A stretch of 64,000 bases of DNA from contig NZ_CP110679.1 of assembly GCF_026167525.1 (NCBI RefSeq), positions 1,778,501-1,842,500 on the forward strand. The letters run 5' to 3'. This DNA is from Sphingomonas sp. M1-B02 (GTDB lineage Bacteria > Pseudomonadota > Alphaproteobacteria > Sphingomonadales > Sphingomonadaceae). Below are positions 7,000 to 16,032 of the stretch, piece after piece (position 1 is the first letter of the stretch; each line of letters begins with the position of its first letter). The translations under genes were made by a program, and so were the position numbers. The notes under the pieces are model-generated. The model saw only the letters and a program-made list of their open reading frames with translations. It was not told the DNA's origin and did no database searches.

Positions 7000-8751
7000 A
7001 TGCCCCCGGCCTTCTTCATCCTGCGACATGGGCATGCGGGCGGGCCGCCGGACGGCGCGGATAGGTTCGCCGATGCCATTCTCCGGGAATTCCCGGGCGT
7101 GACGCGCGTCATCGACAATGGAGTCATCCTCGCGCTGGCCGCGCCGGGACACCTGCAGAGCATCGATGGCGAGACGCCGAACTGGATTTTGGGCGACGTT
7201 TGTCCTTCGGGCGGACTGGCTATGTATCGGAGCGCGGCGAGGACCACGCCCGACGGGAGGTCAGCGGCTCTCGCGCGGACCCTGACCCGCACGTGCTGGG
7301 GCAGCTATGTCGCTCTCCTGGGCGACGGCGCGGATGCATTTGTCCTGCGCGATCCCTCGGGGGGCGTGCCGCTCTTCGTGCTGGGCGGCCGCGGCATCAC
7401 CATCGCAGCAACGGCGCTGACACCTCGTCTGCTGCGCGCGGCAGGGCTTCCGCCCGATCCCGACCTTAACAATGTCGCGCACGTCCTCGCCCATCCCCCG
7501 GCGGCCGCGCACCTGTCGCTTCTGAAGGGCATCTCGATTGTCACGCCCGGCGATGCCGTACTCCTTGCAGAGCCCGAGCGAAGGGAGACGGTCTGGTCGC
7601 CCGCCAGCATCGCCGCGACGCCACAGCCTCTGACCCCCGGGGACATCCTCGCCACATTGGATGCGGTCACCGGCAAGTTCGCGACCGACAAATTGACGGG
7701 CGTGGAGCTATCGGGCGGCTTCGATTCCTCGAGCGTATTCGCAAGCCTCGCAGCAACTGGCCGGCGTATGCGCCCCTTCAACGTGGCAACCGCCTCGAGT
7801 GCTGGCGACGAGCGGAACTTTGCCCGCTCGGTCGCAGCCCGATGGAGCACACCACTCAGGGAGTTCGAAGCCGGGGCCGCACTTCCGGACTATGGGCCGC
7901 TTCTCGACCTCCACCATGAAGTGCAACCCGCGCTCACCGGACTGGACAGCGTGTTCGCAGCCGCGCGCGAGACGTTCGCCGCCGAGGAGAAGCTGGACCT
8001 GGTGATGACCGGACAAGGCGGCGACGCCTTGTTCTTCCAGCTGCCAACCCGGCTTGTCGCCGTCGACAGACTGCAAGCACAGGGACTACGCGGGCTCGCT
8101 GTCACCAAGCTGCGCGACGATGCGGTCCGCAGCGGATCCTCGATCTGGAGCGTCGCCGCGACGGCCATGGGCGTGCGTATGGAAGCGGATCGGGACGCGC
8201 TGCCGCCGCTCACGCCGCACCTGCTCGGGCATGTCTCGCTTGGGGCACTCCAGCGCCCAGCGCCGACCCATCCATGGCTTTCCCAAGGGGGCAAGTTGCC
8301 GCCGGCAAAACGCCGACACCTGATGATGCTCGCCAACTCGCAGCTGGTCCACGGTCCCCGCCTCTTCCACCCGAGCGCGCCGCTCCATCATCCCCTCCTG
8401 GCCCAGCCGCTCGTCGAGCGCCTCCTCGCATGCCCGGTGCACCTGCTGGCCAAGGGGCCCCTCGACCGGGGCCTCGCCCGCGACGCCATGCGCGACAGGC
8501 TTTCCGAGGCGGTCCTCCATCGTCGCAGCAAGGGAGAAGCATCGGATCACTATGCCCGCGCGGTGCTGCACAACCGCGACTGGCTGCTGAGCGTATTGCT
8601 GGATGGTGCCCTCGCGCGCGCCGGTCTCATCGACCGGCAGGCCGTGGAACAAGCGCTTCAGATTGAGCAGATTGCAATCAGCACCGATTATCGAGCTTTC
8701 GCCGTCTATGCCTGTCTCGAGGCCTGGCTGCGCTACTGGACCGCTGATTGA
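7000..8751 (+). CDS. Lasso peptide cyclase (C), asparagine synthetase homologue
   Basis: This 583-residue protein is an asparagine-synthetase-like ATP-dependent macrolactam synthetase. The PP-loop ELSGGFDSSS lies near residue 237 and a second conserved segment VMTGQGGDALFF near residue 335. The N-terminal amidotransferase-like domain lacks a Cys at position 2, as expected for lasso cyclases that do not use glutamine. It would adenylate the core Glu side chain and join it to the new N-terminus while the peptide is threaded. It begins four bases after the B stop and its 3' end overlaps the convergent isopeptidase gene by 19 bases. Confidence 0.92.
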   Translation: MPPAFFILRHGHAGGPPDGADRFADAILREFPGVTRVIDNGVILALAAPGHLQSIDGETPNWILGDVCPSGGLAMYRSAARTTPDGRSAALARTLTRTCWGSYVALLGDGADAFVLRDPSGGVPLFVLGGRGITIAATALTPRLLRAAGLPPDPDLNNVAHVLAHPPAAAHLSLLKGISIVTPGDAVLLAEPERRETVWSPASIAATPQPLTPGDILATLDAVTGKFATDKLTGVELSGGFDSSSVFASLAATGRRMRPFNVATASSAGDERNFARSVAARWSTPLREFEAGAALPDYGPLLDLHHEVQPALTGLDSVFAAARETFAAEEKLDLVMTGQGGDALFFQLPTRLVAVDRLQAQGLRGLAVTKLRDDAVRSGSSIWSVAATAMGVRMEADRDALPPLTPHLLGHVSLGALQRPAPTHPWLSQGGKLPPAKRRHLMMLANSQLVHGPRLFHPSAPLHHPLLAQPLVERLLACPVHLLAKGPLDRGLARDAMRDRLSEAVLHRRSKGEASDHYARAVLHNRDWLLSVLLDGALARAGLIDRQAVEQALQIEQIAISTDYRAFAVYACLEAWLRYWTAD

Positions 8752-11105
8752 GCGCGGCTACCCGTCTCGTCCCGAAGCGCCTTGGCAAGGAAGGCAAGAA
8801 TGGTATCCCATTGCAGGCGCAGATTGGCGGGGCTCTGGACTACGTGCCCCTCGCCGTAAAAGCGCAGCAAGGTCGCATCCCGCCCCATGCGATTGAGGCT
8901 GACGAACAAGCGTTCAGCCTGCTCCATCGGCACATAATCGATGTCTCCCCCGATGAGCAGCAGCGGCGCGGTGATTCGCTCAGCTTCCAGGAAACTGCTC
9001 GCCTGCCGGTAGCGTGTTGGATCGATCCAGGGTGGCGCGCCGAACTGCCCCTGTCCGGTCTCATACCAAGCGGCGGCTGCTTCGAGCGGCACGCCTTCCC
9101 CCAGCACGACGCGCTGGGCGGGCGGTACGGTGCCGTAAGCCGACCCCGGATCACTCAGGCCGCTGGCCGACACAATCGCTCGAAACCGCTTGCTTTCCGC
9201 AGCGAGGGTCAGCGCATTTACACCACCATAGCTGTGTCCGTGCGCGGCCAGCCGTTCGGGATCGACGCGCCCAGTTCCGACCGCGGCGTCGATCGCTGCG
9301 TCCACATCACGCACCAACACGCTTTGCGGGGCACCAGGCGGACCTGCAGGCAAGCTGGGCAAGAGCACTGCGTAGCCGTTCGCAACGAGAAGCAGCGCGT
9401 TCTTGGCCGAGCCGAAATAGTCGGCACGCGCAGCCGCCGGCAGCGACCGGGTATAAACTGTGCCTTGATAGGGTACGACAACGAGGGGTGACCGCGACGA
9501 TCCGGCAGGCAGGAGAAGCCAGTCGATCAGCTTCTTGCCGTTGTGGCCCTGTCGCACAAGTGGCAGCGCCTCTGGACGGTCGACGTGGGCGAGATGCGTG
9601 GAGATCCGGTCCACGACGATGCGCTTTCGTCCTTTCTCGTGAAGCACGAGATAGCCCACGCCATAGGCGTCGGTTTGCAGCGTGATGGCCGCGCCACCTT
9701 TCGGCGATACGGCGAGGAGTTCGTCGCGCTCGCTCAACGGGGCGCTCACCGGCTGGCCTGCTTCAAAGCCAAAATATGCCGTGATGCGGTTCCCATCGCG
9801 GCACCCGAGAACCGGGCTCGGCGGCCTCCGAACGGCGCGGATGCCGGTGCTCGAGTCGTCCAGATATTCGAGGCCGCTGCGCACGATGGCGCATCGATGG
9901 ATACGCTTCAACGCGCCGGAGCGGTCGAGCCGCCACAGGGAATTTCCGCCTGCGGCCAGCCAAGCCGCCTTAAAGTCCCCGGCAACCAGGCGCGCGCTCC
10001 GCTCGATGCCGACCCGCAAGGCGCCATCACCCTGCCCCAGCATCCAAGAGCCGTCCTCTGCCTGGAACAGAAGACGCTCCCCGAGCCAGAGCGCGGACTT
10101 CGCCGGGCCCAGCGTCCCAATGTCCAGCGCAGACCTCCCGGCGCCAATTAGCCGCAGCGCCATTGCGCTCCATGGTTCACCATCGAGGCGGCTTAAGAAG
10201 ACAAGCGCACCGAGCCTAGAGATCTCGACGCTTCTCGCCATGACATCGCAGCGCCCGCAGGGCTGCGAAACGGTTCCGGAACGCAGATTGAGCAACAGCA
10301 GACGACGGCGGCGGGGCTCGTAGTTTGCAGTAATTGGGACGCCGCTGTCAGGTTGAACCGCTTCTCCACGGACGAGAATCGCGACCCGGTTGTCTCCCTG
10401 TGTCGCGACAAACTCATCTGCAGCGCCAGTGAATAGAACGCGCGCCTCTCCGCTCTCGACATCCACCACCACGAGCTCTCGGATTTCCCGGGACCGCGCT
10501 TCTGAAATGCCCCGCAAACGCGCCAGATCGGCAGACGCTAGCTTGCCCTCTGCGGCTGCGGCCCACCGCGCGGTGATCGTCTTTTGAACCACGCCGGGGT
10601 GATCGAGAACAAATGGAAGTCGCTCCTCCTTGAATCGCAGATAGAGGATACGATGCGAATCCAGCCACACCGGCGCCGGCGCTGCGAGGGGAAGATCGGG
10701 CGCGCCCTCCAGCCAGCGGACGCTGCCGCGCTTAAGATCGGCGACGCCTAGGCGCAGCCGATCCTGTTGCAGCCGGTATACGGTGAGCTTTGCGCCCGAT
10801 CGCGAAAAGCCGCCGGCCCAATAACCGGCATCTGCCTCTTGGTGGAATGCCGGCCGAAGTGCGTGCGACGTCCCGAGGTCGAGACGCAGAACCTGCGAGT
10901 TCATCCGTTGCACCAAGTAGCCATAGGAGTAGCGCGAGGCGCTGTCATAGGCGCCCCGGCGCTCGACGATCGCCGACCGTCCGTCCGGCGCTATCAGCAT
11001 CTGACCATAGCTCTCGAGCTTGAGCATATCCTCAAGCGTGTAGGGGCGCGCGGAGGCGGCCGAAGCGAGGCACAGAAGAGCCAGGCCCGCGAGGAAGGCT
11101 CGCAT
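8733..11105 (-). CDS. Secreted lasso peptide isopeptidase (S9 prolyl-oligopeptidase family, AtxE-like)
   Basis: The protein has 790 residues and a cleavable signal peptide (MRAFLAGLALLCLASAASA). A large beta-propeller-like region is followed by an alpha/beta hydrolase domain with the triad: Ser in GHSYGG near residue 625, Asp in GGDIDYV near 720 and His in GEGHVV near 752. AtxE-type enzymes from Asticcacaulis, Caulobacter and Sphingopyxis hydrolyse the isopeptide bond of the cognate lasso peptide. The location between the cyclase and the TonB receptor makes this much more likely than a general dipeptidyl peptidase. The signal peptide suggests action in the periplasm. Confidence 0.85.
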   Translation of the reverse strand: MRAFLAGLALLCLASAASARPYTLEDMLKLESYGQMLIAPDGRSAIVERRGAYDSASRYSYGYLVQRMNSQVLRLDLGTSHALRPAFHQEADAGYWAGGFSRSGAKLTVYRLQQDRLRLGVADLKRGSVRWLEGAPDLPLAAPAPVWLDSHRILYLRFKEERLPFVLDHPGVVQKTITARWAAAAEGKLASADLARLRGISEARSREIRELVVVDVESGEARVLFTGAADEFVATQGDNRVAILVRGEAVQPDSGVPITANYEPRRRRLLLLNLRSGTVSQPCGRCDVMARSVEISRLGALVFLSRLDGEPWSAMALRLIGAGRSALDIGTLGPAKSALWLGERLLFQAEDGSWMLGQGDGALRVGIERSARLVAGDFKAAWLAAGGNSLWRLDRSGALKRIHRCAIVRSGLEYLDDSSTGIRAVRRPPSPVLGCRDGNRITAYFGFEAGQPVSAPLSERDELLAVSPKGGAAITLQTDAYGVGYLVLHEKGRKRIVVDRISTHLAHVDRPEALPLVRQGHNGKKLIDWLLLPAGSSRSPLVVVPYQGTVYTRSLPAAARADYFGSAKNALLLVANGYAVLLPSLPAGPPGAPQSVLVRDVDAAIDAAVGTGRVDPERLAAHGHSYGGVNALTLAAESKRFRAIVSASGLSDPGSAYGTVPPAQRVVLGEGVPLEAAAAWYETGQGQFGAPPWIDPTRYRQASSFLEAERITAPLLLIGGDIDYVPMEQAERLFVSLNRMGRDATLLRFYGEGHVVQSPANLRLQWDTILAFLAKALRDETGSRAQSAVQ

Positions 11106-11171
11106 GACGATGTTCCTTCGAAAGGGTGGGCTGGACGCCGCTGCGCTAGGTCGCAGCGGCGTCCCTCGGGA

Positions 11172-14100
11172 TCACCAGGTCTTCGAGACCTGAACCGAGA
11201 TCAGGCGACCGAGTACATCCGCGTTGGCCGGATCGTAGCCCACGCCGGCGGCGCGGTTCACGAAAGGGGGCGAGCGGTCGAACAGGTTTCTGGCGTCAAG
11301 AGACAGGGTGAACCCCCTGGCCGACTGCGGTGTCGCGCGAAGCTGCAAGTCGAACGTCAGCCAGGCCGGAACCCTCCGCGAGGGTACGCTGTCGATGTCG
11401 CGGTAGCTCCCGACATAGGTCGCTGACAGGGTCGCGCCGAAGCCACCGTCCGACCAGTCGAGGCTGGATCGGCTCTTGAACCGCGCCGGATAACCCACCG
11501 TCGAAACCAGACCGAGCGTCGGAGCCGTAGGGGTGATCTGCTGCGAATACCGAAAAAGGTACGAGGCTCCGGCAGTCGCAGAAATGGTGCCCGCGCCCAA
11601 CGCCATGTTCGCATCTACTTCCACATCGAGGCCTTCGACTTCCACCTTGGATGTGTTCACATACCGGCCATCGACGATTGCTCGGTATGAGTTGATAGGA
11701 AGTGCGTCGACATCGACTGCGCCGGGATCGGCTAGAAGCGTCTGCACCCTTGCGAGATCCGCCGGATTCGTCACGGGATCGAGCCGCTCCACGAAAGGGG
11801 AAAGCGATGCGTCGGTCAGCGCCGTCAGGATCGACTGCAGCGCGGGCCGATCGATCCTGTTCACGAAACGCGTGCGGAAGTAGTTGATGTCGAGGCGCAC
11901 GCGCCGGCTCATCTGAAAGGCGAGGCCGCCAGTAATCGTGTCCGCAGTCTCGGGTTTAAGGGCTGGGTTGCCACCGCTCAGGAACAGGACCGGAGTGGTG
12001 GTGCCGGCGCCGGTGGGTAGCAGCGTCGGTGAAACGCCGAACGTGCTGTAGATCTCGGGCAATGCGGGGGCCCGAAACGATCGTCCCCAGCTCGCGCGAA
12101 GGCTCAGCGGACCTGCAATCCGCCACGTCGCACCAACCTTGGGCGTCGTCGTCTTGCCGAAATCGCTATACTCTTCGTGGCGAATGGCAGCCGACAGGTC
12201 GAGCTTACCAGGCCCCGCGTCCTGCGCCACATCGAAGACCGGAATGCTCAGCTCTCCGAAGACCGCCTTGATCTGCCGGTCGGCGTAGGTCGTGGAGACG
12301 GGACGCGGCGCCGTGCCGCTGTCGAAATTGAATCCGCCACTTTCGAGCGTCTCGCCGCGCCAGGCACCCCCCACCGCGAGCCGGAGCGACCCTGCAGGCA
12401 AGCGGAGGAGGGGCCCGTCGAGCTTGGCGACCGCAGTAGCGAGAGAACTGCGCCCGGTGCTGCCCGAAACGCCGGACCCTATGAAACGCAGAACGCTTTG
12501 CGAGTTGGACATGCCGGAACCGAAAGGATTGAAATAGCCATCGCGCGCAGCGCGAAATTGTGTCGCCGGATTGTCCGGCGCCGTGCCGAGCGCTTCGGAA
12601 AGCGCGCTGGAGTTGATCTTGTTGCTGGTTGTGCTGCCCGAGCGCTCCCGACTGTGCAGGAAATAGGCATCGAGCTGCCAGCCGCTCCAGATGTCCGCAG
12701 TCATGCCGCCGGTGATGCTGGCTGCATCGACCCAGCCTCGCGCATCGATCGGGCCCAGATCATCACCGAAGGAATAGGCGATGATCGTGGCCGGCGTGCC
12801 GTCGGGGCTCGCGAAATAGGGATTGGCGGCCGTCACGGCGATCGTCGCGGTCGAAGGCGGCAACGCGTAGGAAAAGCGCCGCCGTGCCCAGCGTCCCTCG
12901 AGAAAGAACTCGATGCCCGACGCTACCTCCTGATCACCTCGAACATAAACGGAGTGACGTTCCTGCAGGGGCAGCGTGTCGGTGAGCTCGAACTGGCTCT
13001 CTAGGTTGCGGCCGGGTGTGAAGTCCTGCCGCGACGGTCGATCGGTCGAGGCGGGGATCGCAAACGCCGGGACATAGGCACGCGCGACCGTATCATATCG
13101 TAGAACCGTGCCAGGAGCCGACAGGTAGGAACGCCAGTCGCTTCCGCCCAACGGGCGCAGATCCGCCGAACGCGTGACCGCGCGCTCGCTGGAGGCAAGT
13201 GAGCCGCGCCGGTCATACTCGTAGGCGACCAGGACACCGCCACCCCCCCACCGCACACCCGCAAGCTGGCTCGCCTGGTAGTTCGCCGGCGCGCCGCTCG
13301 TGCCGATGCCGGAGCGCAGTCGCGTGTCTGCGCCCTCATAATCCTGCTTGAGAATGATGTTGACGACGCCACCGATCGCATCGGAACCGTAAATCGCCGA
13401 TGCCCCGTCCTTCAGGACCTCGATCCGTTCCACTGCCGCGAGCGGGATCGTCGAGAGGTCGGAATAGTCGCCCCGCCCGCCCGAGCCGGCCTGGCGCCGC
13501 CCGTTAACCAGGGTCAATGTCGCATCGCTCCCAAGACCGCGCAGGTTCGGCGACGAGGCTAGCGAATAGTTGAGGCTGGAGCGGTCAAGGATTCCCAGCG
13601 TCGCCGCGTCGCTGCCGGTCGCTCCGGAATTTTGCGGCAGGAGCGATACGACATCGGCGACGCTCGCCCGGGTGGAGCGGTCGATTGCCCGGCGATCGAT
13701 GGTCGTAACGGAAGCACCCGCCGGCATCGCTCCTCGGATGGTGGTGCCTGTCACGACGATCGGTTCCGAGGCCTGCGCGGCCGCCTCCATATCTCGGCCC
13801 TGGACCGGGGCAATCTCGCTGACCTGCGCAGCATCGCCCGCCGCCGAGATGACGATAACATCGGGCCGCACATGCTCGACCCGCACGGTTACGCCGTTCA
13901 GCAAAAGCGCGAGAGCGGTATCCGCATCATATGTCCCGATCAACTTTGGCGCGGGTCGGCCGGCGACCGTTTCCGGGCGGAATATGATCTGCCGGCCGGT
14001 GATCCTCGAATATTGCCGCAGGGCCGCGTCCAGTGAGAGGCCGCTCAGCGAAAAGCGATAGCTCTGCGCGGCCTGCGCCTGAACGCTGTCGAGAGGGATC

Positions 14101-14174
14101 ATTGCCGCCCCGCTCAACAGGCTCGCCGCAACCGGGAGTATCCACCGCGCTGTCTTTGCCCTGCCCATCTTCAT
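11172..14174 (-). CDS. STN-domain TonB-dependent receptor (FecA-like transducer)
   Basis: From the ATG at 14174 (an alternative ATG lies two codons on) the protein has 1000 residues. It has a signal peptide ending near VQAQA, an STN signalling domain (YRFSLSGLSLDAALRQYS to about residue 105), a TonB-box-like EPIVVTGT, a plug (SVADVVSLLPQ, LVNGRRQ, VLKDGASAIYGSDAIGG) and a 22-strand-type barrel ending in a C-terminal Trp. The longer frame to 14498 overlaps the upstream XRE gene and has no signal. STN receptors pass ligand occupancy to FecR. Here the probable ligand is the lasso peptide itself. Confidence 0.88.
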   Translation of the reverse strand: MKMGRAKTARWILPVAASLLSGAAMIPLDSVQAQAAQSYRFSLSGLSLDAALRQYSRITGRQIIFRPETVAGRPAPKLIGTYDADTALALLLNGVTVRVEHVRPDVIVISAAGDAAQVSEIAPVQGRDMEAAAQASEPIVVTGTTIRGAMPAGASVTTIDRRAIDRSTRASVADVVSLLPQNSGATGSDAATLGILDRSSLNYSLASSPNLRGLGSDATLTLVNGRRQAGSGGRGDYSDLSTIPLAAVERIEVLKDGASAIYGSDAIGGVVNIILKQDYEGADTRLRSGIGTSGAPANYQASQLAGVRWGGGGVLVAYEYDRRGSLASSERAVTRSADLRPLGGSDWRSYLSAPGTVLRYDTVARAYVPAFAIPASTDRPSRQDFTPGRNLESQFELTDTLPLQERHSVYVRGDQEVASGIEFFLEGRWARRRFSYALPPSTATIAVTAANPYFASPDGTPATIIAYSFGDDLGPIDARGWVDAASITGGMTADIWSGWQLDAYFLHSRERSGSTTSNKINSSALSEALGTAPDNPATQFRAARDGYFNPFGSGMSNSQSVLRFIGSGVSGSTGRSSLATAVAKLDGPLLRLPAGSLRLAVGGAWRGETLESGGFNFDSGTAPRPVSTTYADRQIKAVFGELSIPVFDVAQDAGPGKLDLSAAIRHEEYSDFGKTTTPKVGATWRIAGPLSLRASWGRSFRAPALPEIYSTFGVSPTLLPTGAGTTTPVLFLSGGNPALKPETADTITGGLAFQMSRRVRLDINYFRTRFVNRIDRPALQSILTALTDASLSPFVERLDPVTNPADLARVQTLLADPGAVDVDALPINSYRAIVDGRYVNTSKVEVEGLDVEVDANMALGAGTISATAGASYLFRYSQQITPTAPTLGLVSTVGYPARFKSRSSLDWSDGGFGATLSATYVGSYRDIDSVPSRRVPAWLTFDLQLRATPQSARGFTLSLDARNLFDRSPPFVNRAAGVGYDPANADVLGRLISVQVSKTW

Positions 14175-14243
14175 CCTTCGTCCCCCTGTGATTCCGGGGG
14201 GGGCGAGAAGCTCTACGTATCGCCGGCCTCCCCGATCATGAAG

Positions 14244-14273
14244 GAAACGCCGCAGAACCCGCTCACCCCTAAC
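14244..14273 (-). promoter_or_regulatory. Candidate FecI-type promoter of the TonB receptor
   Basis: Read on the - strand, GTTAGGGGT is followed 12 bases later by CGGCGTTTC, about 70 bases upstream of the receptor ATG, and is preceded by an A/T-rich AAAGAAATTCTCTC stretch. This resembles the GTTAGGG / CGTC layout I associate with FecI-group promoters of sphingomonad TonB receptors. The match is by eye from memory, not computed. Confidence 0.35.
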
Positions 14274-14451
14274 GGCCGAGAGAATTTCTTTGCATGGGCG
14301 ACCGCGGCGATCGCGGGCACGGGCGGACTTTTTTCTTTCTTCGCGGGTCGCGTGCTGGCTACAGAGGCGCCCAAGTGTCGCTGGCACCCGAAAATCCGCA
14401 AGAACCTTGCGGGAAGCACGCAGAGTGGAAGCGAATCGGCCGTATCGTCGC

Positions 14452-14985
14452 TCAGTCGTCCCCAGAGCCCTTGGGTCCGTCGTTGAGCCACCGGCCAAGC
14501 ATCGGAGCCTTTTCGTTCAGCCAGGTTTCGGCGAATTGGTCCCGCTTGCGCACATGCTGCGTCAGATCGTTGCGGACCCGGGTGAAGGCGCCGATCAGCG
14601 CCCCCGGCTCGAGAAAGACGATGTCGTCGCCGAGATCTTCGTCGAGTTCCTTCATGGTGATCATCAAAATCGTCATCAGCTTATTGTCGGCACAACGAAG
14701 CGCGAACTCAGGCGAATTGAGAGGGCCGCTTGCCAGGAGCGCCCACCCGTCGGTGTCGGTCGCGCGCGCAAATGCCATCACGCGCTCGAAGCTTACACGA
14801 CCTTTTCCGCTCTCCAGATATTCGTATGAGCGCAGCGGCATCTTCATTTCGCGCGCTATATCGTTGACGCGCAGCCGCCGGGCGCGGCGAATGAGGCGCA
14901 TCGTCGCGCCAATCGTTGCCGCGCTTATGTCTCCGGGATGCTTTGCGACATCGCGAGCCGGTTCGGTGCCGTCGCCCTCAGCCAA
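14452..14985 (-). CDS. XRE-family HTH regulator within the lasso cluster
   Basis: The 177-residue protein has an XRE-type HTH (MRLIRRARRLRVNDIAREMKMPLRSYEYLESGKG, residues about 29-62) and a C-terminal region with a run of acidic residues (ELDEDLGDD). It lies between fecR and the TonB receptor on the same strand: the gap to FecR is 54 bases and to the receptor start 277 bases. It may respond to cell or phage state and add a control layer to the FecI/FecR circuit. I know no exact counterpart in described lasso clusters. Confidence 0.75.
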   Translation of the reverse strand: MAEGDGTEPARDVAKHPGDISAATIGATMRLIRRARRLRVNDIAREMKMPLRSYEYLESGKGRVSFERVMAFARATDTDGWALLASGPLNSPEFALRCADNKLMTILMITMKELDEDLGDDIVFLEPGALIGAFTRVRNDLTQHVRKRDQFAETWLNEKAPMLGRWLNDGPKGSGDD

Positions 14986-15039
14986 CCGAGATGCTCCACG
15001 CTCGATGCACGCAGTCGATCAGAAACTCGCTGGTGGGCT

Positions 15040-16032
15040 TCATCGGCGCTCCGACAAACGAATGGTGCCGCTCTCGTCGACCGTTTTCTGCAAGGGCAGC
15101 AGCGCGGTCACCGCAGCGGCGAACGCGTCCTCGTCTCCGGCGAGAAAAGCACCGGAAATGCGCGTCTGCGCCTGCGCAGGAGCATCTAGGACGATGGGCT
15201 TGCTGGTGTATCGGTTGATCTCGGCGATGGCGCTCGCCAGCGGCACATCTCGTAGATCCACCTTGCCATTGATCCAGCTCGTCGCGACGGCCGGATCGCT
15301 GCGCCGTATCCCAACGCGCACGGCGCCGCTCTCCATTGTTTCGCCCGGATGCTCCAGCGTCGCCGGCGACGACGCATGTGCCGACACGACCGACACGCGC
15401 CCCTCAACCAGTGTGACGCGGACCTGGTCACCGTCGCGGCGCACCTCGAAGACCGTTCCAAGCGCAGTGACGCTGGTGCCATCCGACGTCACCTTGAAGG
15501 GGCGCTGCGGGTCATGCGCCACCTCGAACATCGCCTGGCCACGTTCCAATTCTACGCGGCGCTCGCCTCTAGCCAAGCGCACCGAAAGGCTTGTCGCGGT
15601 GTTGAGCGTCAGCCGGCTTCCATCCTCTAACTCCACCACAAGCCGTTCACCTACGCCGGTGCGATAGGTCGCCGGCTGGTTCGTAATCGCCCATGCCGTC
15701 ACCATCACTGCAAGCGCAGCGAAGGCGCCGGGAATCCACAGCAGTCTCGCTCGGCCGCGCAAGAGGCCAAGTATGTAAGTGCCAAAGGACATCCGCTGGC
15801 TCTTTACACTCCGCAGGGCTCGCATGATGTCCGGATCGCGGGATAGTCCGGACGCCTGACCCCAGATGTTGTCGAGTTCGGCGAAGGCGCGTTCATGGCT
15901 GGGATTGCTTCGCCAGGCGTAAAAGCGTTCGAGTTCGTCATGGGTGACGGCACGCGACTGAAGTCGCGCGTACCATTCGGCAGCCTCGAGGCGGGCATCT
16001 TGATCCTTTGCGCTCGACATCCCGGACAGCAT
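15040..16032 (-). CDS. FecR-like anti-sigma factor / inner-membrane signal transducer
   Basis: From the ATG at 16032, which shares its A with the upstream sigma-factor stop (TGATG), the protein has 330 residues; an ATG four codons on is equally possible. The N-terminal DUF4880-type segment (ARLEAAEWYARL, SHERAFAELDNIW) binds the sigma factor. One transmembrane helix (LLWIPGAFAALAVMVTAWAI) is followed by the periplasmic FecR domain (GERLVVELEDGSRLTLNTATSL, RGQAMFEVAHDPQRPF, ALGTVFEVR) and an STN-contact C-terminus (PLASAIAEINRYTSKPIVL). It links the receptor to the FecI-like sigma factor. Confidence 0.9.
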   Translation of the reverse strand: MLSGMSSAKDQDARLEAAEWYARLQSRAVTHDELERFYAWRSNPSHERAFAELDNIWGQASGLSRDPDIMRALRSVKSQRMSFGTYILGLLRGRARLLWIPGAFAALAVMVTAWAITNQPATYRTGVGERLVVELEDGSRLTLNTATSLSVRLARGERRVELERGQAMFEVAHDPQRPFKVTSDGTSVTALGTVFEVRRDGDQVRVTLVEGRVSVVSAHASSPATLEHPGETMESGAVRVGIRRSDPAVATSWINGKVDLRDVPLASAIAEINRYTSKPIVLDAPAQAQTRISGAFLAGDEDAFAAAVTALLPLQKTVDESGTIRLSERR

